A stretch of 64,000 nucleotides of DNA from Pseudomonas sp. URMO17WK12:I11 (GCF_007677725.1 NZ_VEDF01000005.1:1-64000); one strand, 5' to 3'; shown: positions 37,132 through 48,143, counted from the first letter of the stretch. Numbers and translations: made by a program. The notes: generated by a model from the sequence alone, not told the origin.

Positions 37132-39573
37132 ATGGCCGCCCCCGTGCTTCCACCTTTCCGCCTGCGGTTCACCGCCGCCGCTACGCTGCTCGGCATGCTC
37201 GGGCTTGCCGGCTGCCAGACCGGCGGCGTGCGGGACAGTGTGCCGCCGACCACCGGCGTGCAAGCGCTCAAGGGGCTGGCGCAGAACGTTTCGGTACGGC
37301 GCAATGCGCTGGGCGCGCCACTGATCGAAAGCAGCAACTTCCATGATGCGCTGTTCAGCCTGGGTTACGTGCATGCCAGCGATCGCCTGGAACAGATGGT
37401 CGCCATGCGCCTGCTGGCCCAGGGCCGGCTCGCCGAACTTGCCGGCAGTCAGGCGCTGCCCATCGACCGCCTGATGCGTGCAGCCAACCTCAAGCAACGC
37501 GCAGCCCAGCAGTACGCCGATGCCTCGCCGCGCCTCAAGCGCTTCTTCGAGGTCTACGCCCGCGGGGTCAATGCCTACCTGTTCCGCTACCGCGACCGGC
37601 TGCCGGGCGAGCTGGCCAGCAGCGGCTACCGACCCGAGTACTGGAAAGCCGAAGATTCGGCGCTGATCTTCAGCCTGTACGCTTTCAGCCAATCGGTGAA
37701 TGTCCACGAAGAGCTCAGCGCCCTGGTCCTGGCGCAGCAGGTGGGCAGCGATAAGCTGGCCTGGCTGCTGCCCGGCGCCCCGGATGAACCGCTGGCCGAT
37801 GCCGAGCCAGAAAAACTCAAGGGCCTGAACCTGGCCCGTCAGCTGCCCGGGCTGACCGAGCTGGCCGCAGCCAGCCGGCAGTTGGCCGATCTGGGCCTGC
37901 TCGGCAGCCCAGGCTCGGCCAACCTGGCGCTCGGCCCGCAGCGCAGCCGCAGCGGCAAAAGCCTGCTGGCCAGCGACAGCCGTGCCAGCTGGGCGCTGAG
38001 CCCGGTGCAGATCCACACTGCCAGATATCAGGTCGCCGGGCTGTCACTGCCGGGCTTGCCCATCGTGCTGGCCGGCTACAACGGCAAGCTGGCCTGGAGC
38101 AGCAGCGCGGTCATGGCAGACAACCAGGACCTGTACCTGGAGCAACTGCGCCATGCCGGCAACCAGGTCAGTTACCTGGCCGACGGCAAGTGGTTGGCCG
38201 CGCGCGCGCGCAACGAAACCTTCCTGGTCCGCGGTCAGCGTCCGCAGCGTGAGGTCATGTACGACACCCGTCACGGCACCCTGCTGGGCGACACCCGGAG
38301 CGCCAGCTTGGGCTTGGCCCTGAGCCTGCCGCAGCTGCAAGGCGAGCGCAGCCTCGACGCTTTGTTCGACCTGACCCGCGCGCAGAATCTCGAGCGCGCT
38401 TTCGACAGCACGCGCGAAGTCGCCAGCGCAGCGTTGAATTTCGTCTTCGCCGAGCCTGAGCACATCGGCTGGCAGGTCAGCGGCCGTTACCCCAACCGCC
38501 GCGAAGGCCAGGGCCTGCTGCCCTCACCTGGCTGGGACGGGCGCTATGACTGGGACGGCTATGCCGACCCCATGCTGCACCCGTACGATCAGGATCCGCC
38601 GGCTGGCTGGATCGGCCACGCCAACCAGCGCAGCTTGCCACGCGGCTATGGCATGCAGCTGTCGAGCACGTGGTATTACCCCGAGCGCGCCGAGCGTCTT
38701 GGCCAGTTGGCTGGCAATGGCCGGCACGACAGCCGCAGCCTGATGGCGCTGCAGAACGACCAGGTGACATTGCTGGCCGGCAAGCTCAAGCAGATGTTCA
38801 ACGCCCCCGGCATGGCCGGCCCGCTCGACCAGGCCATCGCCGCTCTGGCGCCAGCCCAGCGGGACAAGGCCCGCGAAGCCCTGGCGCGGTTGCAGGCCTT
38901 CGATGGGCGCCTGAGCCCGACGTCAGCCGATGCCGCGCTGTACGAACTGTTCCTGCAAGAGGTGACGCGCCAGACCTTCCTCGATGACCTGGGCCCGGCC
39001 TCAAGTCCGGCCTGGCGGGCCTTCGTCGGTAATGCACGGCTGTCGTATTCGGCCCAGGCCGACCATCTGCTCGGCCGCGATGACAGCCCGTTCTGGGACG
39101 ATCGCAGCACGCCGCACAAAGAAGACAAGCCGACCATTCTCGCCCGCAGCCTGGCCGGCGCCATCGACACCGGCAGCGCCTTGCTGGGCGCTGACCGCCG
39201 CGCCTGGCAGTGGGGCACGCTGCACCAGTACCGATGGCCAGCGCCGAGCTACCACGGTTTGGGCGATGCACTGCGCCGTGCACCGATCGCTACCGGTGGC
39301 GACTTCAGCACCTTGGCCATGACCCCCTACGCGTGGGGCAATGACTTCGACACCTACCTGCCTGCCTCGGCACGCATGATCGTCGACTTCGGCCAGGCCG
39401 AGCCGTTGCAGGTGCTGACCAGCAGCGGCCAGTCCGGCAATCCGGACAGTGGTCATTACCAGGACGCCCTGGATGCCTGGTTCAAGGGTCGGTTCATGAG
39501 CCTGCCGCTGCAACCGCAGCACTTCGCCAAGGCCTACGGCAACCAGCGCCTGACCTTGGTGCCGGGGCGCTAA
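37132..39573 (+). CDS. Penicillin acylase-family Ntn hydrolase, predicted lipoprotein
   Basis: An 813-residue protein of the penicillin/AHL acylase family. The N-terminus has a lipobox LAGC (Cys28). The precursor is expected to self-cleave before the N-terminal nucleophile Ser262, in the segment [10 protein letters not shown] that replaces the usual GSNNW. Beta-chain landmarks follow: [33 protein letters not shown] and QDLYLEQL. Substrate (penicillin, acyl-homoserine lactone, other amide) cannot be told from sequence. The start at 37132 has AGGAG 8 bases upstream. Confidence 0.8.
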   Translation: MAAPVLPPFRLRFTAAATLLGMLGLAGCQTGGVRDSVPPTTGVQALKGLAQNVSVRRNALGAPLIESSNFHDALFSLGYVHASDRLEQMVAMRLLAQGRLAELAGSQALPIDRLMRAANLKQRAAQQYADASPRLKRFFEVYARGVNAYLFRYRDRLPGELASSGYRPEYWKAEDSALIFSLYAFSQSVNVHEELSALVLAQQVGSDKLAWLLPGAPDEPLADAEPEKLKGLNLARQLPGLTELAAASRQLADLGLLGSPGSANLALGPQRSRSGKSLLASDSRASWALSPVQIHTARYQVAGLSLPGLPIVLAGYNGKLAWSSSAVMADNQDLYLEQLRHAGNQVSYLADGKWLAARARNETFLVRGQRPQREVMYDTRHGTLLGDTRSASLGLALSLPQLQGERSLDALFDLTRAQNLERAFDSTREVASAALNFVFAEPEHIGWQVSGRYPNRREGQGLLPSPGWDGRYDWDGYADPMLHPYDQDPPAGWIGHANQRSLPRGYGMQLSSTWYYPERAERLGQLAGNGRHDSRSLMALQNDQVTLLAGKLKQMFNAPGMAGPLDQAIAALAPAQRDKAREALARLQAFDGRLSPTSADAALYELFLQEVTRQTFLDDLGPASSPAWRAFVGNARLSYSAQADHLLGRDDSPFWDDRSTPHKEDKPTILARSLAGAIDTGSALLGADRRAWQWGTLHQYRWPAPSYHGLGDALRRAPIATGGDFSTLAMTPYAWGNDFDTYLPASARMIVDFGQAEPLQVLTSSGQSGNPDSGHYQDALDAWFKGRFMSLPLQPQHFAKAYGNQRLTLVPGR

Positions 39574-39657
39574 GCGACCCGCCGCGCGCATCGCAGCCGA
39601 ACTTCCGCTGTCCATGGCGGCTCCTAACTGGTAATCCCGACCAGCACAGGCACCGCC

Positions 39658-40674
39658 ATGGACCTTGTGATCGCCCGACCCGAAGGCCTGTACTGCCCAC
39701 CCGGCGACTTCTACATCGACCCTTGGCGCCCGGTCGACCGCGCCGTGATCACCCATGGTCACGGCGACCATGCCCGTACCGGTAATCGCCATTACCTCAC
39801 CGCCGCCCCCGGCGCCGGCATCCTGCGCAGTCGCCTGGGCCAGGACATCGACCTGCAGACCTTGGCCTATGGCGAACGCATCCAGCACCACGGCGTCACC
39901 TTGAGCCTGCACCCGGCCGGTCATGTGCTGGGCTCGGCGCAGGTGCGCCTGGAATATCAAGGTGAGGTCTGGGTCGCGTCCGGCGACTACAAGGTCGAAC
40001 CCGATGGCACCTGCGCCGCCTTCGAGCCGGTGCGCTGCCATACCTTCATCACCGAATCGACCTTCGGCTTGCCGATCTACCGCTGGCCGAGCCAGGCCGA
40101 GATCTTCGCCGGGATCAACCAGTGGTGGCGCAGCAACCGTGACCAGGGCAAGGCCAGCGTGCTGTTCTGCTACGCCTTCGGCAAAGCTCAGCGCATCCTG
40201 CATGGTCTGGACCCGGACATCGGCCCGATCCTGGTCCATGGCGCCGTCGAGCCACTGAACCGGGTATACCGCGAAGGCGGCGTGTACTTGCCGCAAACCC
40301 GCTATGCCGGCGATGTAGCGCGCAACGACCCGCTCATGCGCCAGGCCCTGGTCCTGGCGCCGCCGTCCGCTGGCGGCAGCAGCTGGATGCGCCGTTTCGG
40401 CGATTACAGCGATGCCTTCGCCAGCGGCTGGATGTTGCTGCGCGGCACGCGGCGCCGGCGCGGTGTCGATCGCGGTTTCGTGCTGTCCGACCATGCCGAC
40501 TGGCCAGGCCTGCTGTGGGCCATCCGAGAGACTGAAGCACAGCGGGTGATGGTGACCCATGGCTCGGTCAACGTGCTGGTGCGCTACCTCACCGAACTGG
40601 GCCTGGATGCCCGCGCCTTCGTCACCGAATATGGCGACGAAGACGACACTCACTCAACGCAGGCCGACGCATGA
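39658..40674 (+). CDS. Ligase-associated DNA exonuclease (metallo-beta-lactamase fold)
   Basis: A 338-residue metallo-beta-lactamase/beta-CASP-type nuclease. The metal motif HGHGDHA is at about 31-37 and a second His motif HPAGHVLGSAQV near 82-93, with later FCYAFGKAQR and LSDHADW motifs. It is the Exo component of the bacterial lhr-mpe-exo-lig repair cluster. It overlaps the ligase start by 4 bp. Confidence 0.9.
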   Translation: MDLVIARPEGLYCPPGDFYIDPWRPVDRAVITHGHGDHARTGNRHYLTAAPGAGILRSRLGQDIDLQTLAYGERIQHHGVTLSLHPAGHVLGSAQVRLEYQGEVWVASGDYKVEPDGTCAAFEPVRCHTFITESTFGLPIYRWPSQAEIFAGINQWWRSNRDQGKASVLFCYAFGKAQRILHGLDPDIGPILVHGAVEPLNRVYREGGVYLPQTRYAGDVARNDPLMRQALVLAPPSAGGSSWMRRFGDYSDAFASGWMLLRGTRRRRGVDRGFVLSDHADWPGLLWAIRETEAQRVMVTHGSVNVLVRYLTELGLDARAFVTEYGDEDDTHSTQADA

Positions 40675-42329
40675 AAGCCTTTGCCCAGCTCTACCTGCGC
40701 CTGGACGCCACCACCTCGAGCAACGCCAAGCTGCAAGCCTTGCGCGACTACTTCGCCAGCGCGCCGGCGGCCGACGCGGCCTGGGCGGTGTACTTCCTCG
40801 CCGGCGGCCGCCCGCGCCAGTTGGTCCCGACCCGCGTACTGCGCGAGCTGGCCACAGCGATGGCGGGCTTGCCGGAATGGTTGTTCGAGGAAAGCTATCA
40901 GGCCGTCGGCGACCTGGCCGAGGCCATCTCCCTGCTGCTGCCGGAATCGGCGCATGCCAGCGACGAGGGCCTGGCGCATTGGGTCGAGGTGCACCTGCTG
41001 CCACTGCGTGGGCTGCCGGCCGAGGAGATCCAGCAACGCTTGCCCCAGCTCTGGGCGCAACTGGATCGCCCCAGCCTGATGCTGTGCTTGAAACTGATCA
41101 CCGGCAGCTTCCGCGTTGGCGTGTCCAAGTTGCTGGTCACCCGCGCCCTGGCGCAACTGGCGGAGCTGGACGCCAAACGTGTGGCGCAACGGCTGGTCGG
41201 CTACACCGACATCAGCCACCGGCCGACAGCCGCCAGCTATCAGAAGCTGATTGCCGAGGAGTCGGCGGACGAGCACAGCCAGCGCGGTGGCCAGCCCTAC
41301 CCATTCTTTCTCGCCCACGCCCTGCAAGCACCGACCGAGCAATTCGATACCTTGCTGGGCCCGCCCAGCAATTGGCAGATCGAATGGAAATGGGATGGCA
41401 TCCGCGCCCAGGTGGTCAAGCGCGAGGGTCAGCTGTGGATCTGGTCCCGTGGCGAGGAGCTGGTGACCGATCGCTTTCCCGAACTGCACGGCATGGCCGA
41501 AAGCCTGCCCGACGGCGTAGTGATCGATGGCGAGATCCTGGTCTGGAAGCCCGGCGCCGATGCCGCCAAGCCCGCCGTTCAGCCGTTCGCCCTGCTGCAG
41601 CAACGCATCGGCCGCAAGACCCTCGGCAAGAAGGTCCTGGCCGATGCCCCGGTGGTGCTGCAGGCCTACGACTTGCTGGAGTGGCAAGGCGAGGATTGGC
41701 GCAACCGTGCCCAGCATGAACGCCGCGCGCAGCTGGAGCGGCTGGTGCAGGCGCATCCCCTGGCCCCCTTGTTGCTATCGCCGCTGTTGGAGGGTGACAG
41801 CTGGGAGGCCTTGGCCGAACAGCGTGAACAGTCGCGCAACCTGGGCGTCGAGGGGTTGATGCTCAAGCAACGCGAGGCGCTGTACGGCGTGGGCCGCACC
41901 AAGGACATGGGCCTGTGGTGGAAATGGAAGATCGACCCGTTCAGTGTCGATGCCGTGCTGATCTACGCGCAGCGCGGTCATGGCCGCCGGGCCAGCCTGT
42001 ACAGCGACTACACCTTCGCCGTGTGGAATGCGCCCCCCGGCACGCCCGATCGGGCCTTGGTCCCATTCGCCAAAGCCTATTCGGGCCTGAGCGATGCCGA
42101 GATGCGCAAGGTCGATGCGATCGTGCGCAAGACCACCGTGGAAACCTTCGGGCCGGTGCGCAGTGTCACGCCAACCTTGGTCTTCGAGCTGGGTTTCGAG
42201 GGTATCGCGCTGTCCAAACGGCACAAGAGCGGTATTGCCGTGCGCTTCCCGCGCATGCTGCGCTGGCGTCTGGACAAGCCTGTGGACGAGGCTGACGACC
42301 TGGCCACCTTGCAGGCGCTGCTGGCCTGA
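40671..42329 (+). CDS. ATP-dependent DNA ligase of the Lhr repair cluster
   Basis: A 552-residue ligase. A DNA-binding N-terminal domain (about 1-205) precedes motif I KWDGIR with the adenylated Lys240, motif III-type ELVTDRFPEL and GEILVW segments, motif IV EGLMLK and motif V KWKID, then an OB domain. It seals nicks using ATP, alongside the NAD-dependent LigA of the cell. It belongs with the exonuclease (4-bp overlap), the Lhr helicase and PdeM. Confidence 0.9.
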   Translation: MKAFAQLYLRLDATTSSNAKLQALRDYFASAPAADAAWAVYFLAGGRPRQLVPTRVLRELATAMAGLPEWLFEESYQAVGDLAEAISLLLPESAHASDEGLAHWVEVHLLPLRGLPAEEIQQRLPQLWAQLDRPSLMLCLKLITGSFRVGVSKLLVTRALAQLAELDAKRVAQRLVGYTDISHRPTAASYQKLIAEESADEHSQRGGQPYPFFLAHALQAPTEQFDTLLGPPSNWQIEWKWDGIRAQVVKREGQLWIWSRGEELVTDRFPELHGMAESLPDGVVIDGEILVWKPGADAAKPAVQPFALLQQRIGRKTLGKKVLADAPVVLQAYDLLEWQGEDWRNRAQHERRAQLERLVQAHPLAPLLLSPLLEGDSWEALAEQREQSRNLGVEGLMLKQREALYGVGRTKDMGLWWKWKIDPFSVDAVLIYAQRGHGRRASLYSDYTFAVWNAPPGTPDRALVPFAKAYSGLSDAEMRKVDAIVRKTTVETFGPVRSVTPTLVFELGFEGIALSKRHKSGIAVRFPRMLRWRLDKPVDEADDLATLQALLA

Positions 42330-42416
42330 AGAGCAGGCGAAAACGGGCAAACTATGCTTCTATCTGTGGGCCGACACGTGTCGCAGTCCGTTTTTCGTCA
42401 CGCAGCCAGGACCACC

Positions 42417-43532
42417 ATGCACCACTCGACTCACGATTTGCTCTCCCCCGTGCCGGGCGTCACCCGGCAATTGCACAGCTTCCACTTCGGCCCCCGGAGC
42501 GGCGCCAAGGTGTACATTCAGGCGTCGCTGCATGCGGACGAACTACCTGGCATGCTGGTGGCCTGGCACCTCAAGCGGCGTCTGGCCGAGCTGGAGCGAC
42601 AAGGGCGCCTGCAGCGCGAAATCGTCCTGGTGCCGGTGGCCAACCCCGTAGGCCTGGAGCAGGTCATGCTGGACGCGCCGCTGGGCCGCTTCGAGCTGCA
42701 GAGCGGTGAGAACTTCAATCGCAACTTCGTCGACTTGTCCGACAGCATCGGCGATCAGGTCGAAGGCCTGCTGACCCAGGATCCGGCCCATAACCTGGCG
42801 TTGATCCGCGACCACCTGCGCCGTGGCCTGGCCGCACACCCGGCACACACGCCCCTGCAGTCGCAACGCCTGGCCCTGCAACGGCTGGCCTGCGATGCCG
42901 ATCTGGTCCTGGACCTGCACTGTGACTTCGAGGCGGTCGAGCACCTGTACACCACGCCGGAAGCCTGGCCCCAGGTCGAGCCGCTGGCACGCTTACTGGG
43001 CGCGCAGGCCAGCCTGCTGGCCACCGACAGCGGCGGACAGTCGTTCGACGAGTGCTTCAGCCTGGTCTGGTGGCAGTTGCAGCAGCGCTTCGCCAAGCGC
43101 TTCCCCATCCCGCTGGGCAGTGTCGCCGTAACCATCGAACTGCGCGGTCAGGCCGACGTCAACCACGAACTGGCGAGCAAAGACTGCAACGCCATCGTCG
43201 GCTACCTGACCCACGCCGGTGCCATCAGCGGCCCCAGCCCTGCGCTGCCACCCCTGCCGCGGGCGGCCACCCCACTGGCAGCTGTCGAGCCGCTGGTGGC
43301 CAGCTCGGGCGGCCTGCTGGTCTATCACGCACGCCCCGGCGACTACTTGCAAGCCGGGCAGTTGGTCGCCGAAATCATCGACCCGCTCAGCGATCAGGTC
43401 GGCGAGGTACGCAATCGCCAGCCAGGCCTGTTATATGCACGCGGTGTGCGGCGCATGGCCACCGCTGGCATGGTCATCGCCCATGTCGCCGGCACCGAGG
43501 TATGTCGCAGCGGCTACCTGCTGGCCAACTGA
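42417..43532 (+). CDS. Succinylglutamate desuccinylase/aspartoacylase-family zinc hydrolase
   Basis: A 371-residue M14-type enzyme. Zinc ligands are His39 and Glu42 (HADE) and His168 (DLHCD); NFNRNF (about 99-104) is the Arg-containing substrate-binding segment, and Glu241 (TIELRG) is the candidate catalytic base. A C-terminal lipoyl-like module (about 295-371) follows. The gene sits between the ligase and the Lhr helicase of the repair cluster, 87 and 66 bp from its neighbours, on the same strand. Function in this context is unknown. Confidence 0.85.
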   Translation: MHHSTHDLLSPVPGVTRQLHSFHFGPRSGAKVYIQASLHADELPGMLVAWHLKRRLAELERQGRLQREIVLVPVANPVGLEQVMLDAPLGRFELQSGENFNRNFVDLSDSIGDQVEGLLTQDPAHNLALIRDHLRRGLAAHPAHTPLQSQRLALQRLACDADLVLDLHCDFEAVEHLYTTPEAWPQVEPLARLLGAQASLLATDSGGQSFDECFSLVWWQLQQRFAKRFPIPLGSVAVTIELRGQADVNHELASKDCNAIVGYLTHAGAISGPSPALPPLPRAATPLAAVEPLVASSGGLLVYHARPGDYLQAGQLVAEIIDPLSDQVGEVRNRQPGLLYARGVRRMATAGMVIAHVAGTEVCRSGYLLAN

Positions 43533-43598
43533 TCGAGTAAAACCAATGGGCGCGACCGGTGGTCTGTAGAACACAGCCCTTCAGGACCGCGCCCACGC

Positions 43599-46043
43599 AT
43601 GCCCTCCGATCTTGCCAATGCCTGGTTTGCCGCCCTCGGCTGGAAACCTTTCGCCTTCCAGCGCCAGGTCTGGGCAGCGGTGGAGCGCGGCGAATCCGGT
43701 CTGCTGCATGCCAGCACCGGCGCAGGCAAAACCTATGCAGTGTGGCTGGCAGCCTTGCGCGCCTTCGCCAAAACCGCCAACGCCCGCCAGCCGGCGCCCT
43801 TGCAGGTGCTGTGGATCACGCCCATGCGCGCCCTGGCTGCCGACACCGCGCGGGCCTTGCAGGCACCGGTCGATGAACTCGGCCTGAACTGGACCGTGGG
43901 TGTACGCAGCGGCGACACCGGCAGCGCCGAACGGGCGCGCCAGGCGCGGCGCTTGCCCAGCGTGCTGATCACCACCCCCGAAAGCCTCACGTTGCTGCTG
44001 ACCCGCGCCCAGGCGGCCGAAGACTTCGCCAGCCTGCGCATGGTGGTAGTGGATGAATGGCACGAGCTGCTCGGCAACAAACGCGGGGTGCAGTTGCAAT
44101 TGGCGCTGGCGCGCCTGCGCCGCTGGCAACCGGCGCTGGTGACCTGGGGCCTGTCGGCCACGCTGGGCAACCTGCCACATGCCCTGGACGTGCTGCTGCC
44201 AACAGGCGGCCAATTGGTCAAGGGCCGCCAGGACAAGCAACTGCTGGTCGACACGCTGCTGCCCAAGGCCATCGAACGCTTTCCCTGGGCCGGGCACATG
44301 GGTCTGAAGATGCTCGATCAGGTGGCCCATGAACTCGATGTCAGCACCAGCAGCCTGGTGTTCACCAATACCCGCGCCCAAGCAGAGCTGTGGTACCAGG
44401 CCCTGCTCGATGCCCGTCCCGAGTGGGCCGGGCTGATCGCCTTGCACCACGCCTCGCTGGCCAGGGCAACCCGCGACTGGGTTGAGCAGAGTCTCAAGCA
44501 AGGCACTCTCAAAGCCGTGATCTGCACCTCGAGCCTGGACCTTGGCGTGGACTTTCTGCCGGTCGAGCGAGTCTTGCAGATTGGCTCGGCCAAAGGCATT
44601 GCCCGGCTCATGCAACGCGCCGGTCGTTCGGGCCACGCGCCGGGGCGGCGCTCGCGCATCACCCTGGTGCCCACCCATAGCCTGGAACTGGTTGAGGCTG
44701 CTGCAGCGCGAGCGGCGTTGGCTGCCGGGCACATCGAGGCCCGCCGCTCGCCGCGGCTGAGCATGGACGTGCTGGTGCAGCATCTGGTGAGCATGGCACT
44801 GGGCAGCGGTTTCCGGCCCGATCAACTGCTCGAAGAAGTGCGCAGCACCTGGGCCTTTCGCGACTTGCGCGACAGCCAGTGGCAATGGGCGCTGGACTTC
44901 GTCAATCATGGTGGCTATTCCCTGACCGCCTATCCGGACTACCAACGGGTCGAAGCGCACCCGGACGGCCTCTGGCGGGTCGCCAGCGAGCGCTTGGCCA
45001 GGCGGCACCGCATGGGCATCGGCACCATCGTCAGCGAGGCCAGTCTGCAGCTCAAGTACTGGAGCAAAGGCGGCGGCGGCAAGCACCTGGGCAGCGTCGA
45101 AGAAGCCTTCATCGCCCGCCTGCGTCCAGGCGACACCTTGGTATTCGCAGGTCGCGTGCTGGAATTGGTGCGGGTCGAGGGCATGACCGCCTACGTACGC
45201 CGCAGTACCGCACGCAAGGCTGCCGTCGCGCGCTGGAATGGCGGGCGCATGCCGCTGTCCAGCGAGCTGGCGGATGCTTTGGTCGAACAACTCGATGGCG
45301 CCGCTCATGGCCGCTATCAGGCTCCGGAATTGCAGGCAGTACGGCCCCTGCTGGAGGTGCAGGCACAGTGGTCGGCGCTGCCCACCCGCACGACCCTGCT
45401 CGCTGAAACCATGAGCTCGCGCCAGGGCTCGCACCTGTTTTTGTATCCGTTTGCCGGGCGCATGGCCAACCTTGGCCTGGCCAATCTGATCGCCTGGCGA
45501 GTGAGCCGGGTGCAACCGCTGTCGGTATCGATCGCGGTCAACGACTACGGCTTCGAGCTGCTCAGCCCCAGCACTGTGGACTGGGCAGGCTGCTTGCCAG
45601 AGGCACTGTCGGGGCAAGATTTGCTTGAAGACGTATTGGCCAGCCTCAACGCCGGGGAAATGGCCTTGCGGCGCTTTCGCGAAATCGCGCAGATCGCCGG
45701 CCTGGTGTTTGGCGGCTACCCGGCTGCGCAGAAAAGCACCCGACAGATTCAGGCGTCCAGCGGCCTCTTTTATGAAGTGTTTCGCAAGCACGATGCCGAT
45801 AACCTGCTGCTCGGGCAGGCGCGAGACGAAGTGCTGAGTGAAGAGCTGGAGATCGAGCGGCTGCATCAGCAGCTGCTGAAAATGCAGGGGTTGCGCCTGG
45901 ACCTGCGCGTCCTGCAACGGCCCGGGCCGCTGGCCTTCGCCTTGCTCGTCGAGGGCATGCGCGAAACCCTGAGCACGGAAAAACTGGCCGACCGCATCGC
46001 GCGGATGGTGGCAGACCTGGAAAAAGCAGCGAACCGGACATGA
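43599..46043 (+). CDS. Ligase-associated Lhr-Core type DNA helicase
   Basis: An 814-residue superfamily 2 3'-5' helicase. Walker A is STGAGKT with Lys44, motif II is DEWH (152-155), motif III is WGLSATLGN and motif [15 protein letters not shown], followed by the Lhr-specific winged-helix and domain-4 regions. It matches the P. putida Lhr-Core studied in the Shuman laboratory. It overlaps pdeM by 4 bp. Confidence 0.92.
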   Translation: MPSDLANAWFAALGWKPFAFQRQVWAAVERGESGLLHASTGAGKTYAVWLAALRAFAKTANARQPAPLQVLWITPMRALAADTARALQAPVDELGLNWTVGVRSGDTGSAERARQARRLPSVLITTPESLTLLLTRAQAAEDFASLRMVVVDEWHELLGNKRGVQLQLALARLRRWQPALVTWGLSATLGNLPHALDVLLPTGGQLVKGRQDKQLLVDTLLPKAIERFPWAGHMGLKMLDQVAHELDVSTSSLVFTNTRAQAELWYQALLDARPEWAGLIALHHASLARATRDWVEQSLKQGTLKAVICTSSLDLGVDFLPVERVLQIGSAKGIARLMQRAGRSGHAPGRRSRITLVPTHSLELVEAAAARAALAAGHIEARRSPRLSMDVLVQHLVSMALGSGFRPDQLLEEVRSTWAFRDLRDSQWQWALDFVNHGGYSLTAYPDYQRVEAHPDGLWRVASERLARRHRMGIGTIVSEASLQLKYWSKGGGGKHLGSVEEAFIARLRPGDTLVFAGRVLELVRVEGMTAYVRRSTARKAAVARWNGGRMPLSSELADALVEQLDGAAHGRYQAPELQAVRPLLEVQAQWSALPTRTTLLAETMSSRQGSHLFLYPFAGRMANLGLANLIAWRVSRVQPLSVSIAVNDYGFELLSPSTVDWAGCLPEALSGQDLLEDVLASLNAGEMALRRFREIAQIAGLVFGGYPAAQKSTRQIQASSGLFYEVFRKHDADNLLLGQARDEVLSEELEIERLHQQLLKMQGLRLDLRVLQRPGPLAFALLVEGMRETLSTEKLADRIARMVADLEKAANRT

Positions 46044-46714
46044 CTGTGCATTTGAGTATCGAACACTGCGGCCAGACCCTATGGCTGCTGCCCGACAAAG
46101 CCATCTACTGGCCAGCGCGCAGGGCGCTGCTGGTCGCCGACGTCCACATCGGCAAGGCTGCGAGCTACCGCGCGTTGCATCAGCCGGTTCCACGGGGCAC
46201 GACCACGGCGACGTTGGCACGCCTGGATGAATTGCTGCTTCGCTATGCGTGCGAACAGCTGATCGTGCTCGGCGATTTCCTGCACGCCCGCACGGCCCGG
46301 ACCCCTGCAACGCTGGCCGCGTTGCAGGCGTGGAAAAATCGGCATCCAGGGCTGAAGGTGATCCTGGTACGCGGCAACCATGACAAGCACGCCGGCGATC
46401 CGCCTGCGGAACTGGGCATCGAGGTGGTGGATGAGCCGCTGCTGCTGGCGCCGTTCGCGCTCAAGCATGAACCCGAGGCACACCCCGGCGTTCCTGTACT
46501 GGCGGGCCATGTGCATCCGGTCTACGTGCTGCGCGGTCGGGGACGGCAACGGCTGCGCTTGCCCTGTTTCCTGCTGGATCAGCAGGTCAGCCTGCTGCCG
46601 GCATTCGGCGAGTTCACCGGTGGCTGGAACGTGGAGCCTGCCAACAGCACCCGCGTATTCGTCGCAGGCGCCGAGCAGGTCTGGGCACTGGCCCTGCCGT
46701 CAAGCGACAGGTGA
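46040..46714 (+). CDS. pdeM: Ligase-associated Mn-dependent endonuclease PdeM
   Basis: A 224-residue metallophosphoesterase. The metal motifs are DVHIGK (about 34-39), GDFLHAR, GNHDKH and GHVHPVY, a complete binuclear set. Relatives in this cluster are Mn-dependent DNA endonucleases. It overlaps the helicase by 4 bp, and its 3' end overlaps the convergent proline-rich small gene by 15 bp. Confidence 0.9.
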   Translation: MTVHLSIEHCGQTLWLLPDKAIYWPARRALLVADVHIGKAASYRALHQPVPRGTTTATLARLDELLLRYACEQLIVLGDFLHARTARTPATLAALQAWKNRHPGLKVILVRGNHDKHAGDPPAELGIEVVDEPLLLAPFALKHEPEAHPGVPVLAGHVHPVYVLRGRGRQRLRLPCFLLDQQVSLLPAFGEFTGGWNVEPANSTRVFVAGAEQVWALALPSSDR

Positions 46715-46918
46715 GGGAGGCGGCTCGTCGGGAATGGTCGGCTCACCCGGTTCGGTCGGCGGCTGATCGCCCGGCTGCGGCGTATCCGGCCCCGGCTGCC
46801 CTGGCACGCCGCCAAGCTGCATCGGCAGGGGCTGTGCCAGCAGTGACCACGCCAACAGACCGATCTGATTGGGCTGCAGCACGGCCAGCTTCTCACTGAT
46901 GGTGGGGTTGAGTTTCAT
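46700..46918 (-). CDS. Small proline-rich hypothetical protein, 72 residues
   Basis: A 72-residue protein starting MKLNPTISEKLAVL. A helical N-terminal half is followed by a Pro/Gly-rich, acidic tail. The start at 46918 has GGAGG 6 bases upstream; 11 upstream codons are open but unsupported. The tail is antisense to the last 15 bp of pdeM. Function unknown. Confidence 0.5.
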   Translation of the reverse strand: MKLNPTISEKLAVLQPNQIGLLAWSLLAQPLPMQLGGVPGQPGPDTPQPGDQPPTEPGEPTIPDEPPPSPVA

Positions 46919-47016
46919 TGGCACCTCCAGACGAGGGCCGTCTCGCTTCATGCGAGTCGGCGCTGTTCACTGTGTTGGAGTGCCGTTCGGGAAACTAATT
47001 CCCCGCGCTCGTCGGA

Positions 47017-47583
47017 TCAGGTGCGCGGCAGGGTAACGCCGCGTTGCCCCTGGTACTTGCCGCCACGATCCTTGTACGACACTTCACATTCTTCGTCGGA
47101 CTCGAGGAAGAGCATCTGCGCCACGCCCTCGTTGGCGTAAATCTTGGCGGGCAGCGTCGTGGTATTGGAGAACTCCAGCGTCACGTGACCTTCCCACTCA
47201 GGCTCGAGGGGCGTGACGTTGACGATGATGCCGCAGCGGGCATACGTGCTCTTGCCCAGGCAGATGGTCAGCACATTGCGCGGAATCCGGAAGTACTCCA
47301 CGGTGCGGGCCAGGGCGAAAGAGTTCGGTGGAATGATGCAAACGTCGCTCTTGATGTCGACGAAGCTGCCAGCGTCGAAGTTCTTCGGATCGACGGTGGC
47401 CGAGTTGATGTTGGTGAACACCTTGAATTCATCGGCGCAGCGCACGTCGTAGCCATAGCTGGAAACGCCGAAAGAGATGACCCGGCTGTCGTGCTCGCCG
47501 CGCACCTGGCGCTCGACGAAGGGCTCGATCATGCCGTGTTCCTGCGCCATGCGGCGAATCCACTTGTCCGATTTGATGCTCAT
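47017..47583 (-). CDS. dcd: dCTP deaminase
   Basis: A 188-residue trimeric enzyme that deaminates dCTP to dUTP, feeding dTMP synthesis. The N-terminus [13 protein letters not shown] and the [22 protein letters not shown] and PLEPEWEGH segments are typical (the Ser-Arg-Glu active-site residues lie in these). The start at 47583 gives the family length; the frame extends 48 codons upstream into noncoding sequence. Confidence 0.95.
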   Translation of the reverse strand: MSIKSDKWIRRMAQEHGMIEPFVERQVRGEHDSRVISFGVSSYGYDVRCADEFKVFTNINSATVDPKNFDAGSFVDIKSDVCIIPPNSFALARTVEYFRIPRNVLTICLGKSTYARCGIIVNVTPLEPEWEGHVTLEFSNTTTLPAKIYANEGVAQMLFLESDEECEVSYKDRGGKYQGQRGVTLPRT

Positions 47584-47911
47584 GGCGGGGTGTCCTGAAG
47601 AGTTGCGAGGGGAAAATCCAGGCGTGCATCTTACCGGTCCCGGCGCCTGGGTTAAAGTTCCAAGCCACACCCCGCGTCGGCTGCGGCCTGGAGTATCCGC
47701 CGATCTGAATTTCGACAAACCTTTCACCGGTTATTGGCAGGTCAGTGAAAGTGGGTTAAGGTGACGCCACTGTGCTGCACGCGACACCGAAGATCTGTTT
47801 GATGCACGATTCACATCGGCCCATCTGCAAGACTCCTTCTGCTCCTTTGCACTCAGTTCACGGCTGGGGCTTTTCCTGGCCGCCATCAACTTTGTCCAAG
47901 GAGACAGAAAA
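47584..47911. other. 328-bp intergenic region between dcd and the cold shock gene
   Basis: It contains the dcd upstream sequence and the probable long 5' leader of the cold shock gene. The last ~130 bp are C/T-rich with CAAGGAGAC just before the ATG at 47912. I see no conserved coding frame. Confidence 0.5.
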
Positions 47912-48121
47912 ATGTCCAACCGTCAATCCGGTACCGTCAAGTGGTTCAACGATGAGAAAGGCTACGGCTTCATCACCCCTCAGTCGGGCGACGACCTGTT
48001 CGTGCATTTCAAAGCCATCCAAGCTGACGGCTTCAAGACCCTGAAAGAAGGCCAGGCTGTTACTTTCGTCGCTACCCGCGGCCAGAAAGGCATGCAGGCT
48101 GAAGAAGTCCAGATCGCCTAA
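47912..48121 (+). CDS. CspA-family cold shock protein
   Basis: A 69-residue single OB-fold protein that binds single-stranded RNA/DNA and melts RNA structure. RNP1 KGYGFITP (about 17-24) and RNP2 DLFVHF (about 29-34) are intact. AAGGAG lies upstream, and the long leader suggests post-transcriptional cold induction. A terminator follows. It is one of probably several paralogues in the genome. Confidence 0.95.
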   Translation: MSNRQSGTVKWFNDEKGYGFITPQSGDDLFVHFKAIQADGFKTLKEGQAVTFVATRGQKGMQAEEVQIA

Positions 48122-48143
48122 GTCGATCTCGCTTCCTCGCTTC

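Noticed and set aside
43581..46310. A 909-codon open frame on the minus strand
   Set aside because: It is entirely antisense to the Lhr helicase and PdeM genes; high third-position GC produces such long shadow frames, and its product shows no recognisable domain.
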